A stretch of DNA of 64,000 bases from Trinickia terrae (GCF_005144415.1 NZ_SWJE01000006.1:124001-188000); one strand, 5' to 3'. Counted from the stretch's first letter, positions 17,945 through 27,091 are shown. Notes: generated by a model not told the origin, from the letters alone. Translations and numbers: made by a program.

Positions 17945-19068
17945 CTGATATGGGGGCGATTTTGGCTGACCATATTGCAAGCAGCTTGAGCAAGAAAAAC
18001 CGATCGCAAGTCGAGGCAATCAATCAGGCATTGAACTTCAGTTTCCCGTTGTTTAGAACGCGCCCTATCAACGGGAATCGTATACTCGAGCTAAGGCGCG
18101 CGGCGATGCTCATATCGAAAACGTTCGAAACACCCTCTGCGCCGCTGCCGCGAGGAGGACGCGCGCCCCATGAGAGTTGGGACGAGCAAGATCTCGAAGT
18201 GTACATTGGCCAGCAAAAGCAGGCCGCTGAACGCAAGCCAAAGCCGGCGGGAGCCCCCGGCCCCTATTTGGGAGCGAGCTTCTGGGCTTATGCTACCGAG
18301 GACGAACGCTCGACTGCCATTACTGGATATCGGGAATCCCTTGAACTTTGCACGTTTGGCCTGCTGGCGGCTACGCATGCGACCCGCGCCGCCGTGACGG
18401 GGCCGTCACAAATGGGCATTGATATCTATGCGGATTTGGTGAGGATTTGGTTCGGAAGCGCGCCGGGAACAGCCGAAAAAGTAAGGGATGCCCTTCACAA
18501 GACGCTGTCCGGACTCAAAACAAGGTATATCAGGCTGGGATATGGCGGAAAGAATGTCAGGGCTGTTGGAGCCAACACGTTCAAGGAGGCCGGCTTTGGA
18601 GATGGTGGCGCTAAGGTGGGTAATATTTCGGCAATCGGGAACGGGATCTTTGCATATGCTCCTAGCAAATCATCGGGAGTCACCGACCAGTTTGTTTTAG
18701 GTAAGCTGTTCTTCGATTCACAACATACGACGATCGGGCTTACAAACCAAATTGTAGCGATTGACGATGAAGAGAAGATGGACGTGACCCGCAGCGGCGC
18801 CGTGGTCCATGAAGCCACCCACATGTACGCGGGCACGATCGATGTCCCCCTCAGCGATGCAGTATACGACAGTTGTGGTTGGGAGCATCCGGGCGTAAAG
18901 GATAAGAGAAAACTGGCTTACGGAGCGCAACGATGCCTGTCTTTGGCGAAATCAACGCCCACCAACGCCGCCCAATCTGCGCTCGACAATGCGGACACCT
19001 ATCGTATTTTTTGTGAGCTTGCGAAGTACCACCGGCAACATGCAGGTGCACCGGTCGTCATCCGGTGA
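17899..19068 (+). CDS. probable zinc metallopeptidase, M35 (aspzincin / deuterolysin-like)
   Basis: The 389-residue protein carries H304-E-A-T-H308, a zinc-binding HExxH, followed three residues later by G312-T-I-D315, the GTxD motif whose Asp is the third zinc ligand in aspzincins. Downstream come YGAQRCLSLAKSTP and NADTYRIF (364-371), which fit the C-terminal helix of peptidyl-Lys metallopeptidases (PF14521-like). Residues 1-160 match nothing I know. There is no obvious signal peptide, so export, if any, would use another route such as type VI secretion. AAAGGTG lies about 10 bases before the ATG. Base composition is lower in GC than the surrounding operons, suggesting acquisition. A role as an antibacterial or anti-eukaryotic effector is possible but unproven. 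Confidence 0.72.
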   Translation: MQYINIAKAMEEIAITDMGAILADHIASSLSKKNRSQVEAINQALNFSFPLFRTRPINGNRILELRRAAMLISKTFETPSAPLPRGGRAPHESWDEQDLEVYIGQQKQAAERKPKPAGAPGPYLGASFWAYATEDERSTAITGYRESLELCTFGLLAATHATRAAVTGPSQMGIDIYADLVRIWFGSAPGTAEKVRDALHKTLSGLKTRYIRLGYGGKNVRAVGANTFKEAGFGDGGAKVGNISAIGNGIFAYAPSKSSGVTDQFVLGKLFFDSQHTTIGLTNQIVAIDDEEKMDVTRSGAVVHEATHMYAGTIDVPLSDAVYDSCGWEHPGVKDKRKLAYGAQRCLSLAKSTPTNAAQSALDNADTYRIFCELAKYHRQHAGAPVVIR

Positions 19069-19238
19069 ACTGCGCGACGGTTCGGCGTGTGCCGGCTGGA
19101 CGGCTTGCCTCGGGCGGATTTGGCAGCCATCAGCACGGCAACGGCATAAAGCACCGGGACGACGGGGAGCAGCCTAGGCAGCAGTCGCTAAATCGCGAGG
19201 GCGAAACGAGGGGCAAGCAACGGATCACGGGGGAAGAA

Positions 19239-19574
19239 TTGAAGTTCATCCATGCCGCAGACCTGCACATTAACAGCCCGCTGCGCGGTCTTGATGCTTA
19301 CGAAGGCGCACCTGTTGATCGATCGCGGGGCGCGACGCGTCAAGCGTTTGTCGCACTGGTTGATTTGGCCATCGCGCAGCAAGTTGATCTGGTAGTCCTC
19401 GCTGGCGACATCTACGATGGCAACTGGACAGACTTTCGCACTGGCTTGTTCTCTCGCGTGCAAATGGTACGGCTTACGCGGGCGTCCGGGTCTTCATGGG
19501 GGCTCAACAAGGTAAGCGTGAATTCCTATCATAAGCCTCTTGGTTATATAGATCGCTGTTTCTATATGGTTTAA
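19239..19574 (+). pseudogene. broken SbcD/YhaO-like DNA repair nuclease (N-terminal fragment)
   Basis: From the TTG at 19239 the frame reads LKFIHAADLHINSPLRGLD and then VDLVVLAGDIYDGNW, the first two metal-binding motifs of calcineurin-like Mre11/SbcD exonucleases. GRGAT-type spacing and TDFRTGLF agree with the YhaO subgroup. Around 19475 the frame shifts: the expected AGVRVFM continues in the next reading frame. The GNHD motif that should follow is absent, and the gene ends at about 19500 in unrelated sequence, 90 bases before the recombinase gene's 3' end. It is a non-functional relic, probably cut by the adjacent mobile element. Confidence 0.75.
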
Positions 19575-19592
19575 ACGCAGTTCGTTCGAATG

Positions 19593-21317
19593 CTACCGGG
19601 CCGCGAAAGCGTCGCGTATCTGTCGGGCTCGTTTGGCTTCGTCGCTGTGCAGGTAAATCGAGGTGGTCGAGATGGACGCATGACGCAGGTTGTCCCGAAC
19701 GGTGGTCAGTTCGGCGCCCCGTGCCAGTGCATGGGTCGCGTGGGTGTGCCTTGTCCAGTGCGGACTTGCGCGTCGAAGCTTGTCGGCAAGCACCGGGCTG
19801 TCCGCGGCAACCAATTCGGCCGCCTTGGCAAAGAATCGCCGCGTGATCTCCCATAGCCTGACCGAGCTGATGCCTGCCGCGCTTTCCTGCTCAAGACTAC
19901 CAATCAGCGGTGTGGCGGGATGCCATCGGGTGGGCGTCACGGGCAGGCCTCGTTCCACCAGATAGCGGTCCAGTGCCGTGCGCGCGAGCGGAGGCAGTGC
20001 CACCTTACCGGTCTTGCGGCCTTTCCCGATAAGGCTCACCCATTGATCGCCGCGGGCGTCGGTCTCGATGCGTCCGAGCGTGGCGCCAACCAGTTCGCTG
20101 ACGCGCAAACCGGTCGCATACGCGAAATCCAGTACAAAGCGCAGGCGTTGCGACGCGGGCGCTTCCCAGCCATACGACCATTCGAGTCCGTCGGCGATTG
20201 CACGCACGAGCAGCCACTCCCCTTCCGTGAATGCGTGTGAAGCGTCCAGCGCGGTCGAGCGGGTGCCGCCGCGTACCTTCACGCCCGCGAACGAATTGGC
20301 CAGTACGTCGCGCTGCTCGATCAACCAGCGGAACATCGCCCCCAGCACCGAGAGCGCGTGCGCGGCCGAGCGGGCCGAGAGCGCGCCGGTGAACGGGCGC
20401 CAGTCCGATGCAGTGCGCGGCCGCACCGGGCCGATCCAGCGCTCGCGTGGCGTCGGGCGTCGCAGGAAGGCGCGGTACGCGATTGCGTCTTCGGTACTCA
20501 GCGACGACAACGCCCGCCCTCGCTCGACGATTGCCCACAGGATCAGGCGCTCGGCCTCCTTGCGATAGGCGCGCTGCGTGGCGGCCGACTCGTGCAGCGA
20601 CAGCCACGCCTGGACAGCTTGATAGTCGTTATTTGCGTCGAGTGTGCACGTCTGCCGCGGTGCCCGGAAGGTGCCGGCCGAGCCATCGACCTCGTGCGGC
20701 AACCGCAGCGCTTCCCACGGCACGATGACGTCGCGCGCAGCGCCGGTGATCAGCGCGCGAGCGCGCTCGGTGAGCGCCGGATGCGCGGCGAAGAACGCCT
20801 CGATGCGCCGGGCGCTCGCCCGACCGAGACCCGGCACCGCTTTCCACCACTGGCGCCGACGGGGGATGCGCACGGTGAGATCCGCCAGCGTGTCGATGCC
20901 GCGGGCCCGGAGTGCCGCCACGGCGCGCGCCGGGAACCAGGCGCTAACGCCGTCGCCGATCTGTGGTTCGGGGATGCCCGACGTCCGCAGCGCTTCGATC
21001 GCCTGTGTGACGGCCGCCGCGCATTGGAGCCGATTGGCTGCCGCATGGCCGAGCAACGTCGCGAGATCGTCGCGGTGCACCCGGCGCGCGACGGCCACCA
21101 ACTGCCGGCGGATACGCCCGAGCACCGCGCGCGCAGATCGCCCGTCGCCAAGGCGGTCGGGCAGATACCGGGCGACGGCTTCGCGTTTCGAAAGCCCCGC
21201 ATACCATGCCCGCAGGGCGGCCAGTTCGTCCGCGGCCGGGAAGCCGGCTGGTGGAGCCGCCGCGGGGGATCGCATCAGGTGCGTTTTCATGAGCAGGAGT
21301 TTAGCGCGCCAATGCAT
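19593..21317 (-). CDS. tyrosine site-specific recombinase with DUF3701-type N-terminal domain
   Basis: The 574-residue protein ends in a phage-integrase catalytic domain: the first Arg in YATGLRVSELV, Lys in GKGRKTGKV, the H-x-x-R box in SPHWTRHTHATH, His in DNLRHASI and the nucleophile Tyr in STTSIYLHSD, close to the C-terminus. An SAM-like core-binding domain precedes it. The first 200 residues form an extra domain (DUF3701-like) with a helix-hairpin-helix segment (VPGLGRASARRIEAFF). This build is common in Burkholderia and Ralstonia mobile elements. Several ATGs lie within the first 15 codons and the true start is uncertain. It lies beside a broken nuclease gene and an IS6 remnant, so it may have driven local insertion or deletion. 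Confidence 0.9.
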   Translation of the reverse strand: MHWRAKLLLMKTHLMRSPAAAPPAGFPAADELAALRAWYAGLSKREAVARYLPDRLGDGRSARAVLGRIRRQLVAVARRVHRDDLATLLGHAAANRLQCAAAVTQAIEALRTSGIPEPQIGDGVSAWFPARAVAALRARGIDTLADLTVRIPRRRQWWKAVPGLGRASARRIEAFFAAHPALTERARALITGAARDVIVPWEALRLPHEVDGSAGTFRAPRQTCTLDANNDYQAVQAWLSLHESAATQRAYRKEAERLILWAIVERGRALSSLSTEDAIAYRAFLRRPTPRERWIGPVRPRTASDWRPFTGALSARSAAHALSVLGAMFRWLIEQRDVLANSFAGVKVRGGTRSTALDASHAFTEGEWLLVRAIADGLEWSYGWEAPASQRLRFVLDFAYATGLRVSELVGATLGRIETDARGDQWVSLIGKGRKTGKVALPPLARTALDRYLVERGLPVTPTRWHPATPLIGSLEQESAAGISSVRLWEITRRFFAKAAELVAADSPVLADKLRRASPHWTRHTHATHALARGAELTTVRDNLRHASISTTSIYLHSDEAKRARQIRDAFAAR

Positions 21318-21419
21318 CCACCGAGATAAGAAAACTTATCACAATAGTGCGATTTCGTTGCACTTTCCGCGGGCTCCTTAGCCCCACTCTCCTCACCCGG
21401 ATGCGCCGCTGATCTCGGT

Positions 21420-21556
21420 TAGCGTTCTCTCTCCGACGCGACTACGCCGTCGCGAACAATCCGCTCGAGCTGACATTCTCGAAGGACAACGACGAGTGCA
21501 CGGTGAAGATCAGCGCGGGCGGCTGGAGCCGAACGAAGGACAGGAGATCGTATACC
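21420..21556 (+). pseudogene. orphan coding fragment fused upstream of IS6 remnant
   Basis: In frame with the downstream transposase piece, the DNA reads RRDYAVANNPLELTFSKDND and then CTVKISAGGWSRTKDRRSY before the IS6 match begins. The sequence has coherent protein-like character but I do not recognise the family. There is no start codon with a ribosome site. It is probably the 3' remainder of a gene cut by the IS element. Confidence 0.35.
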
Positions 21557-21981
21557 GAGCTCGACGTACTGCTGCAGAAGCGTCGCGACAAGGCTGCGGC
21601 ACGGCGCTTCTTCCGGAGGGTGCTGCGCTCCAACCCGGCGCCGAGCAAGATCGTCACCGACCAGTTGTGCCGCTATCCTGCAGCGAAGGCGGATATTCCG
21701 GAACTCGCCCACGTAAAGCATGTGTTCGTCAGGGCGGCTGTACGCGCAAACAACCGCGCCGAAAACAGTCATCAACCCACGCGCGAGCGCGGACGGCGCA
21801 TGTGGGGCTTTCGCGTCCCGAGCCGCGCGCAGCCTTTCTCTCTTGCTTCGGTCCGATCCGACAGCATTTCGTCTTACCCCTGCACCGGATGGCGGCCGAG
21901 TCACATCGAGCAAAACTCCAGACACGGTTTGCGGCGTGGTATCGCGGGACCGTGACCGAAGCAACTAATCATCCTCATTGA
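21557..21981 (+). pseudogene. IS6-family transposase, C-terminal remnant with frameshift
   Basis: The frame reads ELDVLLQKRRDKAAARRFF, IVTDQLCRYPAAKADIPEL, KHVFVRAAV and NNRAENSHQPTRERGRRM, the second half of an IS6/IS26-type DDE transposase, including the Asp of TDQL and the Glu of RAENSH. Near 21820 the frame shifts, and the end (FLSCFGPIRQHF onward) continues one frame over to a stop at 21981. The first 110 residues are missing. A likely right terminal repeat remnant lies just downstream. The sequence is clearly related to, but more decayed than, the IS6 copy at 55692-56394. Confidence 0.8.
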
Positions 21982-22024
21982 TAAGGATTACGATTCGCTT
22001 CTGAAAACAGTCGACCCAGCCCCG

Positions 22025-22040
22025 CCAAATTGACAATACC
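22025..22040. mobile_element. likely right terminal inverted repeat of the IS6 remnant
   Basis: The bottom strand here reads GGTATTGTCAATTTGG, which resembles the outer end (GGCTTTGTCAACTTG) of the other IS6 copy in the window. It lies 44 bases after the transposase stop, as expected for an IS6 right end. The left end is missing. Confidence 0.4.
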
Positions 22041-22264
22041 CCAATAGCCAGCTCGGGGCATCGCCGGTGCCAAGCGCGCATGTGAGCGTCGGATCGGTCT
22101 ACCCTGATGGCGACCTTCGAGCCCCCAAGCTCCTAAATTTTACTCGTTTCCGTCCGATGTTCCCTCTTGAGGTCTTATGCACCGCCCCCGAAATTCGCGT
22201 TTTGAGCCCAAAATGCCGTCATAATGGACGAAGGATGATGAGATCAATTATCGGGGGGACTTCT

Positions 22265-23680
22265 GTGAACAATATTCGAGAAGGTCGGAAAAGACGAACT
22301 ACGAAATTTCCCGCGGATACTCCAGAATCGAAGGAACGGCTCCGCGCGATGATCCGTTCGGTTGTCTCTATCTTGCTGGACCATTGGAAGAAGGCCGTGA
22401 TCACTGCTATCGCTGGAGCTGGCATTGCAGTTGCGAACTTGGCTTGGCATGAACTCAGGGATGGTTTCATGAGTCGCTGGCACAGCCTGTCCGACGACGC
22501 GGCTCTTCAATACGCACGTATGAGCGAAGTGGGTTCGCGTGCTGAAGTTGTCATTCCCTACTACGATGTCACGGCTAACAGAAACTTTATTGCCGTCGCT
22601 TATAGAAATGAAGAGAGCAACGATGGAGATGCCAAGGTTCAATTATTAGAGGTTGTTGATAACCAAGTGTTGCCCATCGGGAAACCACTCGCGATACTAG
22701 ATGTCAAGGGGGCAGGTCCTCTCGATGAAGAAAAAGGCTTCAAAGTGAAGCACTATTTCGGATTCGTTCATGCTGGTGCCGACAAAAGCGTACAGCTTTT
22801 TGCAATTTCCGATGATTTTAATACCGGCGGCTACTCTGCGACGATTGCGCTGATGGATGTCAATAGTGGGGCGTTATACACGCTCACGCATGAGACGAAC
22901 AGCGGAGGCATATTAATAGGTATACCTAATATTTCAAAAAATGTTGAACCCGGCGGAATTCGGGCGTGGCTATTTGCCAAGTCATCGGAAGTTCTTCAAA
23001 CTGCGCAGTGGAACGAGGCTCCACTAGTCAGTATGCGCAACGGTTTGCAAACTAGCCCTGCTAGCAAGGAATTCTTATTGACGTCAGTTCGTCGTTGGTT
23101 TGAGCAGAACGGAATCAACGCAACAGAGGGAGCATTGAAGTCGGTAGAGATCCCAACTAACGTTTTGAGCGTGCGGGACGCCGAGGAGTCAAGTAATTGT
23201 GCGCTCGATATCGGCCGGGATCGCTGGTACATCATTTTCAAAGGGCCGATTGTACGGTGGGACAGTTCAACCGGAAAGATGTTGTTGGTTTACGTGCCGG
23301 ATCCCCATAATTTCCGCGAACCTCAAGGCATGGTTCTCAGCAAGAATTATCTGCTTCTTGCGCTAGTCGCACCGGACAGCGACGGCCTGTCTTTGGTCGC
23401 GTGGAAGCGTCAGACGGGCACGTTCGTTCACTTACCGATCCAGGCTGGAGGCCCCCAACTGGAAGACGATGTCAATCAGGACGTGCCTGCTTCATCCCCG
23501 GAGCAGGCTAACAATAGTCTTCCGCTCAAGGATATATCGCTGTTTCGATTTGGAGTAGAGGGCCAGCAGTTGATGACAGAGTATGGCGCCATGCACTTGA
23601 GGCGCACGCCAGATTTTGACCCACAGCAGGAATTGGCGTCAACGGAGACATGCTCGGAGCCCAAACATGCCCCAGAATGA
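22265..23680 (+). CDS. hypothetical membrane-anchored protein
   Basis: I do not recognise this 471-residue protein. It has a short basic N-terminus (NNIREGRKRRTTKF), a single hydrophobic helix at about residues 40-58 (AVITAIAGAGIAVANLAW) and a large, soluble, mostly beta-looking C-terminal part of some 400 residues, probably periplasmic. No catalytic motif stands out. The GTG at 22265 is preceded by GGGGGGA about 7 bases away; an ATG pair at 22235 is the alternative. GC content is visibly below that of the neighbouring operons and there is no operon partner, which fits cargo of the mobile region. Confidence 0.6.
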   Translation: MNNIREGRKRRTTKFPADTPESKERLRAMIRSVVSILLDHWKKAVITAIAGAGIAVANLAWHELRDGFMSRWHSLSDDAALQYARMSEVGSRAEVVIPYYDVTANRNFIAVAYRNEESNDGDAKVQLLEVVDNQVLPIGKPLAILDVKGAGPLDEEKGFKVKHYFGFVHAGADKSVQLFAISDDFNTGGYSATIALMDVNSGALYTLTHETNSGGILIGIPNISKNVEPGGIRAWLFAKSSEVLQTAQWNEAPLVSMRNGLQTSPASKEFLLTSVRRWFEQNGINATEGALKSVEIPTNVLSVRDAEESSNCALDIGRDRWYIIFKGPIVRWDSSTGKMLLVYVPDPHNFREPQGMVLSKNYLLLALVAPDSDGLSLVAWKRQTGTFVHLPIQAGGPQLEDDVNQDVPASSPEQANNSLPLKDISLFRFGVEGQQLMTEYGAMHLRRTPDFDPQQELASTETCSEPKHAPE

Positions 23681-23761
23681 AATTTCCTGAGAAATATGAA
23701 TCGGGTCATGAAAGGGTGGATTTCTGAAATGGTGATCAGTCGTTTCGCGTGCGCTGTAATC

Positions 23762-23935
23762 GTCGATCGCTCGTTGTGGCCACATCGTGCGAAAAACCGC
23801 ACTACCGCACGACTGGAAAGCCGAGAACATCTACTCGCGGCCAAGTGCCGAGCGCCTTGCAGCATACTTCGCTCAAGACAGCAGCGAACATCACGTCGTG
23901 AATGATGGGCGCGTGGATACCCGAGCGCGTATCTG
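23762..23935 (+). pseudogene. possible C-terminal coding remnant of unknown gene
   Basis: One frame between an upstream stop and TGA at 23933-23935 gives 57 codons without a start, reading for example LPHDWKAENIYSRPSAERLA and AYFAQDSSEHHVV. The composition looks protein-like, but no family is recognised. It is followed at once by a transposase scrap, so it may be the tail of a destroyed gene. Confidence 0.2.
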
Positions 23936-23971
23936 ATCGGCGCAGCTAGATCATCGACTTGCCCTGATCGT

Positions 23972-24148
23972 ATGAGTACCGTTCACGAGGCTGCCTACCC
24001 TGCACTGCCTGCGGAGACGGGGGAGGACGAACTGCGCAAGGTCTATCTGAAGTTGACGCTGGAACGCTCCGGTCGAAGCGGGCGCCGTGTCTATCGCGCC
24101 ACTGCGGCGGGCCAGCGCGCTCGCCTCGGCCAAGCACAAGATGCGTGA
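23972..24148 (+). pseudogene. N-terminal scrap of Tn3-family transposase (DUF4158-like)
   Basis: The ATG at 23972 opens a 58-codon frame beginning MSTVHEAAYPALPAETGEDE followed by LRKVYL. This resembles the N-terminus of DUF4158-type Tn3-family transposases (pattern M-x-x-[IV]-H-E-[TA]-A-Y-P, then an E-L-x-x-[VIL]-[YF] element). After about 27 residues the match is lost, probably by frameshift, and the other 900-odd residues are absent. It has no ribosome site and should be inactive. Confidence 0.45.
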
Positions 24149-24208
24149 GCTTTTCGAGCAGCCTGTTGCCCCGAATCAAGAGCGGCCGCCGTCGGATCGA
24201 TCGCCTTA

Positions 24209-24331
24209 ATGAAGTCCGGCGAGAATGCCGCACTAAATCAGCCCGCTCGCGTGGCTGTCGATGCGATCGGCAACGTCTACGTCGCCGATCTCGGCAACAA
24301 CGAGATCCGGCTGATTGCTCCGGTGCCGTAA
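24209..24331 (+). pseudogene. C-terminal NHL-repeat fragment
   Basis: The last 40 codons before TAA at 24329-24331 read LNQPARVAVDAIGNVYVADL then GNNEIRLIAPVP, a clear NHL beta-propeller blade of the type that ends many secreted NHL-repeat proteins. The rest of the protein is missing upstream, where transposase debris lies instead. It is a truncated gene tail. Confidence 0.6.
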
Positions 24332-24561
24332 CCGGTTCAGCCCACCAGGCATTGATCTCGTCCGTACATCCCCCCAAGGCATATCTGAAATGCCTGCTCT
24401 GCGTCTTCCCGCATAGCAGGCGACTCCCTACACTGGTCTCCATACCCGCTGCCTAACGTTGCGCCGGCCTTGCCGGAAGCGGCCGCGAGTTGTTTTCGGT
24501 AAGGCCGCGGCACGTCGGCGGCGGCGCCGCATTCCCAACTGCTCACGCACATGGAGACATC

Positions 24562-25485
24562 ATGAAAAGCATCGATCTGAAGGGCCTCGTTCCCGCCCCC
24601 GTTACCCCGTTCACGCGCGACGGCGCGGTCGACCACGCCGCCATTCAGCGCCTCGGCTCGTGGCTCGGCAGCATCGACGGGGTCAAGGGTCTCACCGTGC
24701 TCGGCCACGCCGGCGAAGGCACCTTCATGACGCCGGACGAGCAGATGGCCGTGATCGAGAGCTTCGTCAAATCGGTCGACGGCAAGATTCCGGTGATCGC
24801 CGGCATCACGCTCGAAGGCACTCAGGTCGCCGCGCTCGAAGCGAAGCGCGCCATCAAAGCGGGCGCATCTGCGGGCCTCGTCTACCCTTCGCACGGCTGG
24901 CTGCGCTTCGGCTACCAGAAGGGCGCGCCGCAGGATCGCTATCGCGCCATCCACGAAGAGAGCGGCCTGCCGCTCATCCTCTTTCAGTACCCGGATGCGA
25001 CCAAGGCGACCTACAACCTCGAAACCCAGCTCGAGATCGCCGCGCAGCCGGGCGTCTTCGCGATGAAGAACGGCGTGCGCAACATGCGCCGCTGGGACAC
25101 CGAAATCCCCGTCATTCGCCGCGAGCGCCCCGAGCTGCAGATCCTGACCTGCCATGACGAGTACCTGCTCCATACGATGTTCGACGTCGACGGCGCACTC
25201 GTCGGCTACGGCAGTCTCGCGCCCGAGCCGCTGATCGAGCTCATCGCAGCCGGCAAGGCGCGCGACTACAAGGCGGCGCGCGCGATCCACGATCGCCTGC
25301 TGCCGGTGACGCGCAACGTCTATCACCGCGGCTCGCATATGGAGGGGACGGTGGCGCTCAAACATGGCCTCGTCGCGCGCGGTATTCTCGAACACGCGAC
25401 CGTCCGCTCCCCGCTGCTGCCGCTGCCCGAAGGCGCGGACGCGGAGATCGCCGCGGCGCTGCGCTCGGCCGGCCTCGTCGATTGA
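24562..25485 (+). CDS. DapA-family lyase/aldolase (second copy)
   Basis: The 307-residue TIM-barrel protein has LVPAPVTPFTRDG at the N-terminus, the substrate loop VLGHAGEGTFMTPDE, the tyrosine in LILFQYPDATKATYN and the Schiff-base Lys in VFAMKNGVRNMRR. GGAGA precedes the ATG at 24562 by about 7 bases. It differs strongly from the DapA-family protein at 11754-12653, so the two act on different 2-oxo acids. Its genomic partners are an MFS carrier, a porin and a LysR regulator, which make a self-contained uptake and degradation unit. The substrate may be a sugar acid or a hydroxylated dicarboxylate. I cannot tell which. Confidence 0.88.
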   Translation: MKSIDLKGLVPAPVTPFTRDGAVDHAAIQRLGSWLGSIDGVKGLTVLGHAGEGTFMTPDEQMAVIESFVKSVDGKIPVIAGITLEGTQVAALEAKRAIKAGASAGLVYPSHGWLRFGYQKGAPQDRYRAIHEESGLPLILFQYPDATKATYNLETQLEIAAQPGVFAMKNGVRNMRRWDTEIPVIRRERPELQILTCHDEYLLHTMFDVDGALVGYGSLAPEPLIELIAAGKARDYKAARAIHDRLLPVTRNVYHRGSHMEGTVALKHGLVARGILEHATVRSPLLPLPEGADAEIAAALRSAGLVD

Positions 25486-25654
25486 ATTGCGGGCGCGTCT
25501 CGCCCGGACGAAGGAACGAAAGCGCGGCAGCAGTAAAAGCCGCGGCAACGCGGCGGGGCGCGTAAGCGCTCCGCCGCCGGAATGACAAACGACAGGTCCC
25601 GAAGAAGGCCTGCGTTTGCGGACCCGCTAGAGAGTGAACATGGACGGAGACAAC

Positions 25655-27091
25655 ATGGCAAAGACCTTGGCCGCGAGCGTGCCTCATGACGAACACGAGG
25701 CGAGTCATGCAGCCGCGCCCACCGCACGCGCTGCACACCTGCTGTTCCGCATCGAGAACGTCCCCTTCAGCCGCTGGCATACCAAGGCTCGCATCGTCAT
25801 GGGAAGCGCGACGTTCTTCGATGCATTCGACGCGCTCTCGCTCGCCTTCGCGATGCCCGTGCTGATCGGCCTTTGGCATCTGAGCGCCGCGCAGATCGGC
25901 GTGCTGATCGCCGCCGGCTATCTCGGCCAGCTGATCGGCGCGCTGCTGTTCGGCTGGCTCGCCGAGCGCTTCGGGCGCGTGCCCAGCGCGACACTCGCGG
26001 TCGGCGCGATGTCCGTCATGGGCGTCGCGTGCGCGTTCGCCGGCAGCTTCCAGATGCTGTTCCTGGCGCGCTTCGTCCAGGGCATCGGCGTCGGCGGTGA
26101 AGTGCCCGTTGCCGCCACCTATATCAGCGAGTTGTCACAGGCACACGGACGGGGCCGCTTCTTTGTGCTCTACGAGCTGATCTTTCCGCTCGGCCTGCTC
26201 GCCGCCTCCCAAGCGGGCGCGTTCGTCGTGCCGCGCTTCGGGTGGGAACCTATGTTCCTCATCGGCGCACTTCCCGGCTTGCTCGTGACGCTCCTCATCT
26301 TCCGCTTGCCCGAATCGCCCCGCTGGCTCATCACGCGAGGAAGGCTGGATGCCGCCGAGCGCGTCATCGAAGACATAGAAGCCAGCACGCCGAAGCGCGA
26401 TCTCGATCCGCAACGCGATGAAGCCGAGATCGCGAGGCGGCTCGCGAAGATTCGCGCGGGACGCCAAAGCCCGCATCGCGCGTCGTGGAAAGAGCTGTTC
26501 TCGCGCGTCTATCGAGGCCGCACGTTGATCGTCTGGACGCTCTGGGCCAGCTCCTACTTCGTCGCCAACGGCATCAACAACTGGCTGCCGAGCCTCTACA
26601 AGACCGTCTATCACCTGCCGCTGCAGGAGTCGCTGAGAATGGCGTCCGCGTCGAACGTGCTCAGCGCGTGCGCGGTGTTCGTCTGCGCGATGCTGATCGA
26701 CCGGGTCGGACGGCGCCGCTGGGCAATGGCCTGCTTCGTGGTCAGCGGCCTGCTGCTCGTCGCGCTCGCCGCGGCGGCGGCCAGCAGCCCGTGGTCCGTC
26801 ATGATCCTCGGCTCGTCCGCCTATGCCGTGATGGGCACGACGACCGTGATGCTCTACCTGTACACGCCCGAGATCTATCCAACGCGGATGCGCGCGATCG
26901 GCACAGGGCTCGCGACATCGTGGCTGCGTGCCGCGTCCGCGACGGCGCCCGCTATCGTCGGCGTCGTGCTCGCGGGGTACGGGATCGCGGCGGTGTTTCT
27001 GATCTTTGCCGCGGCGGCGCTGGTCGGCCTCCTTGCGTCCACTCGCATGATCGAGACGAGCAATCGGGCGCTGGAAGAAATATCGCCGTAA
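25655..27091 (+). CDS. MFS transporter, metabolite:H+ symporter type
   Basis: The 478-residue protein has 12 predicted membrane helices in two groups of six, a long central cytoplasmic loop (about residues 225-280), and MFS signature A in GWLAERFGRVPS and again in DRVGRRRW. The motif PESPRWLITRGRL after helix six is typical of the sugar and aromatic-acid symporter branch. I use the ATG at 25655, which has GGAG 7 bases upstream; earlier in-frame starts are at 25634 and 25640. It lies 170 bases after the DapA-family gene on the same strand and probably imports that enzyme's substrate precursor. Confidence 0.9.
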   Translation: MAKTLAASVPHDEHEASHAAAPTARAAHLLFRIENVPFSRWHTKARIVMGSATFFDAFDALSLAFAMPVLIGLWHLSAAQIGVLIAAGYLGQLIGALLFGWLAERFGRVPSATLAVGAMSVMGVACAFAGSFQMLFLARFVQGIGVGGEVPVAATYISELSQAHGRGRFFVLYELIFPLGLLAASQAGAFVVPRFGWEPMFLIGALPGLLVTLLIFRLPESPRWLITRGRLDAAERVIEDIEASTPKRDLDPQRDEAEIARRLAKIRAGRQSPHRASWKELFSRVYRGRTLIVWTLWASSYFVANGINNWLPSLYKTVYHLPLQESLRMASASNVLSACAVFVCAMLIDRVGRRRWAMACFVVSGLLLVALAAAAASSPWSVMILGSSAYAVMGTTTVMLYLYTPEIYPTRMRAIGTGLATSWLRAASATAPAIVGVVLAGYGIAAVFLIFAAAALVGLLASTRMIETSNRALEEISP

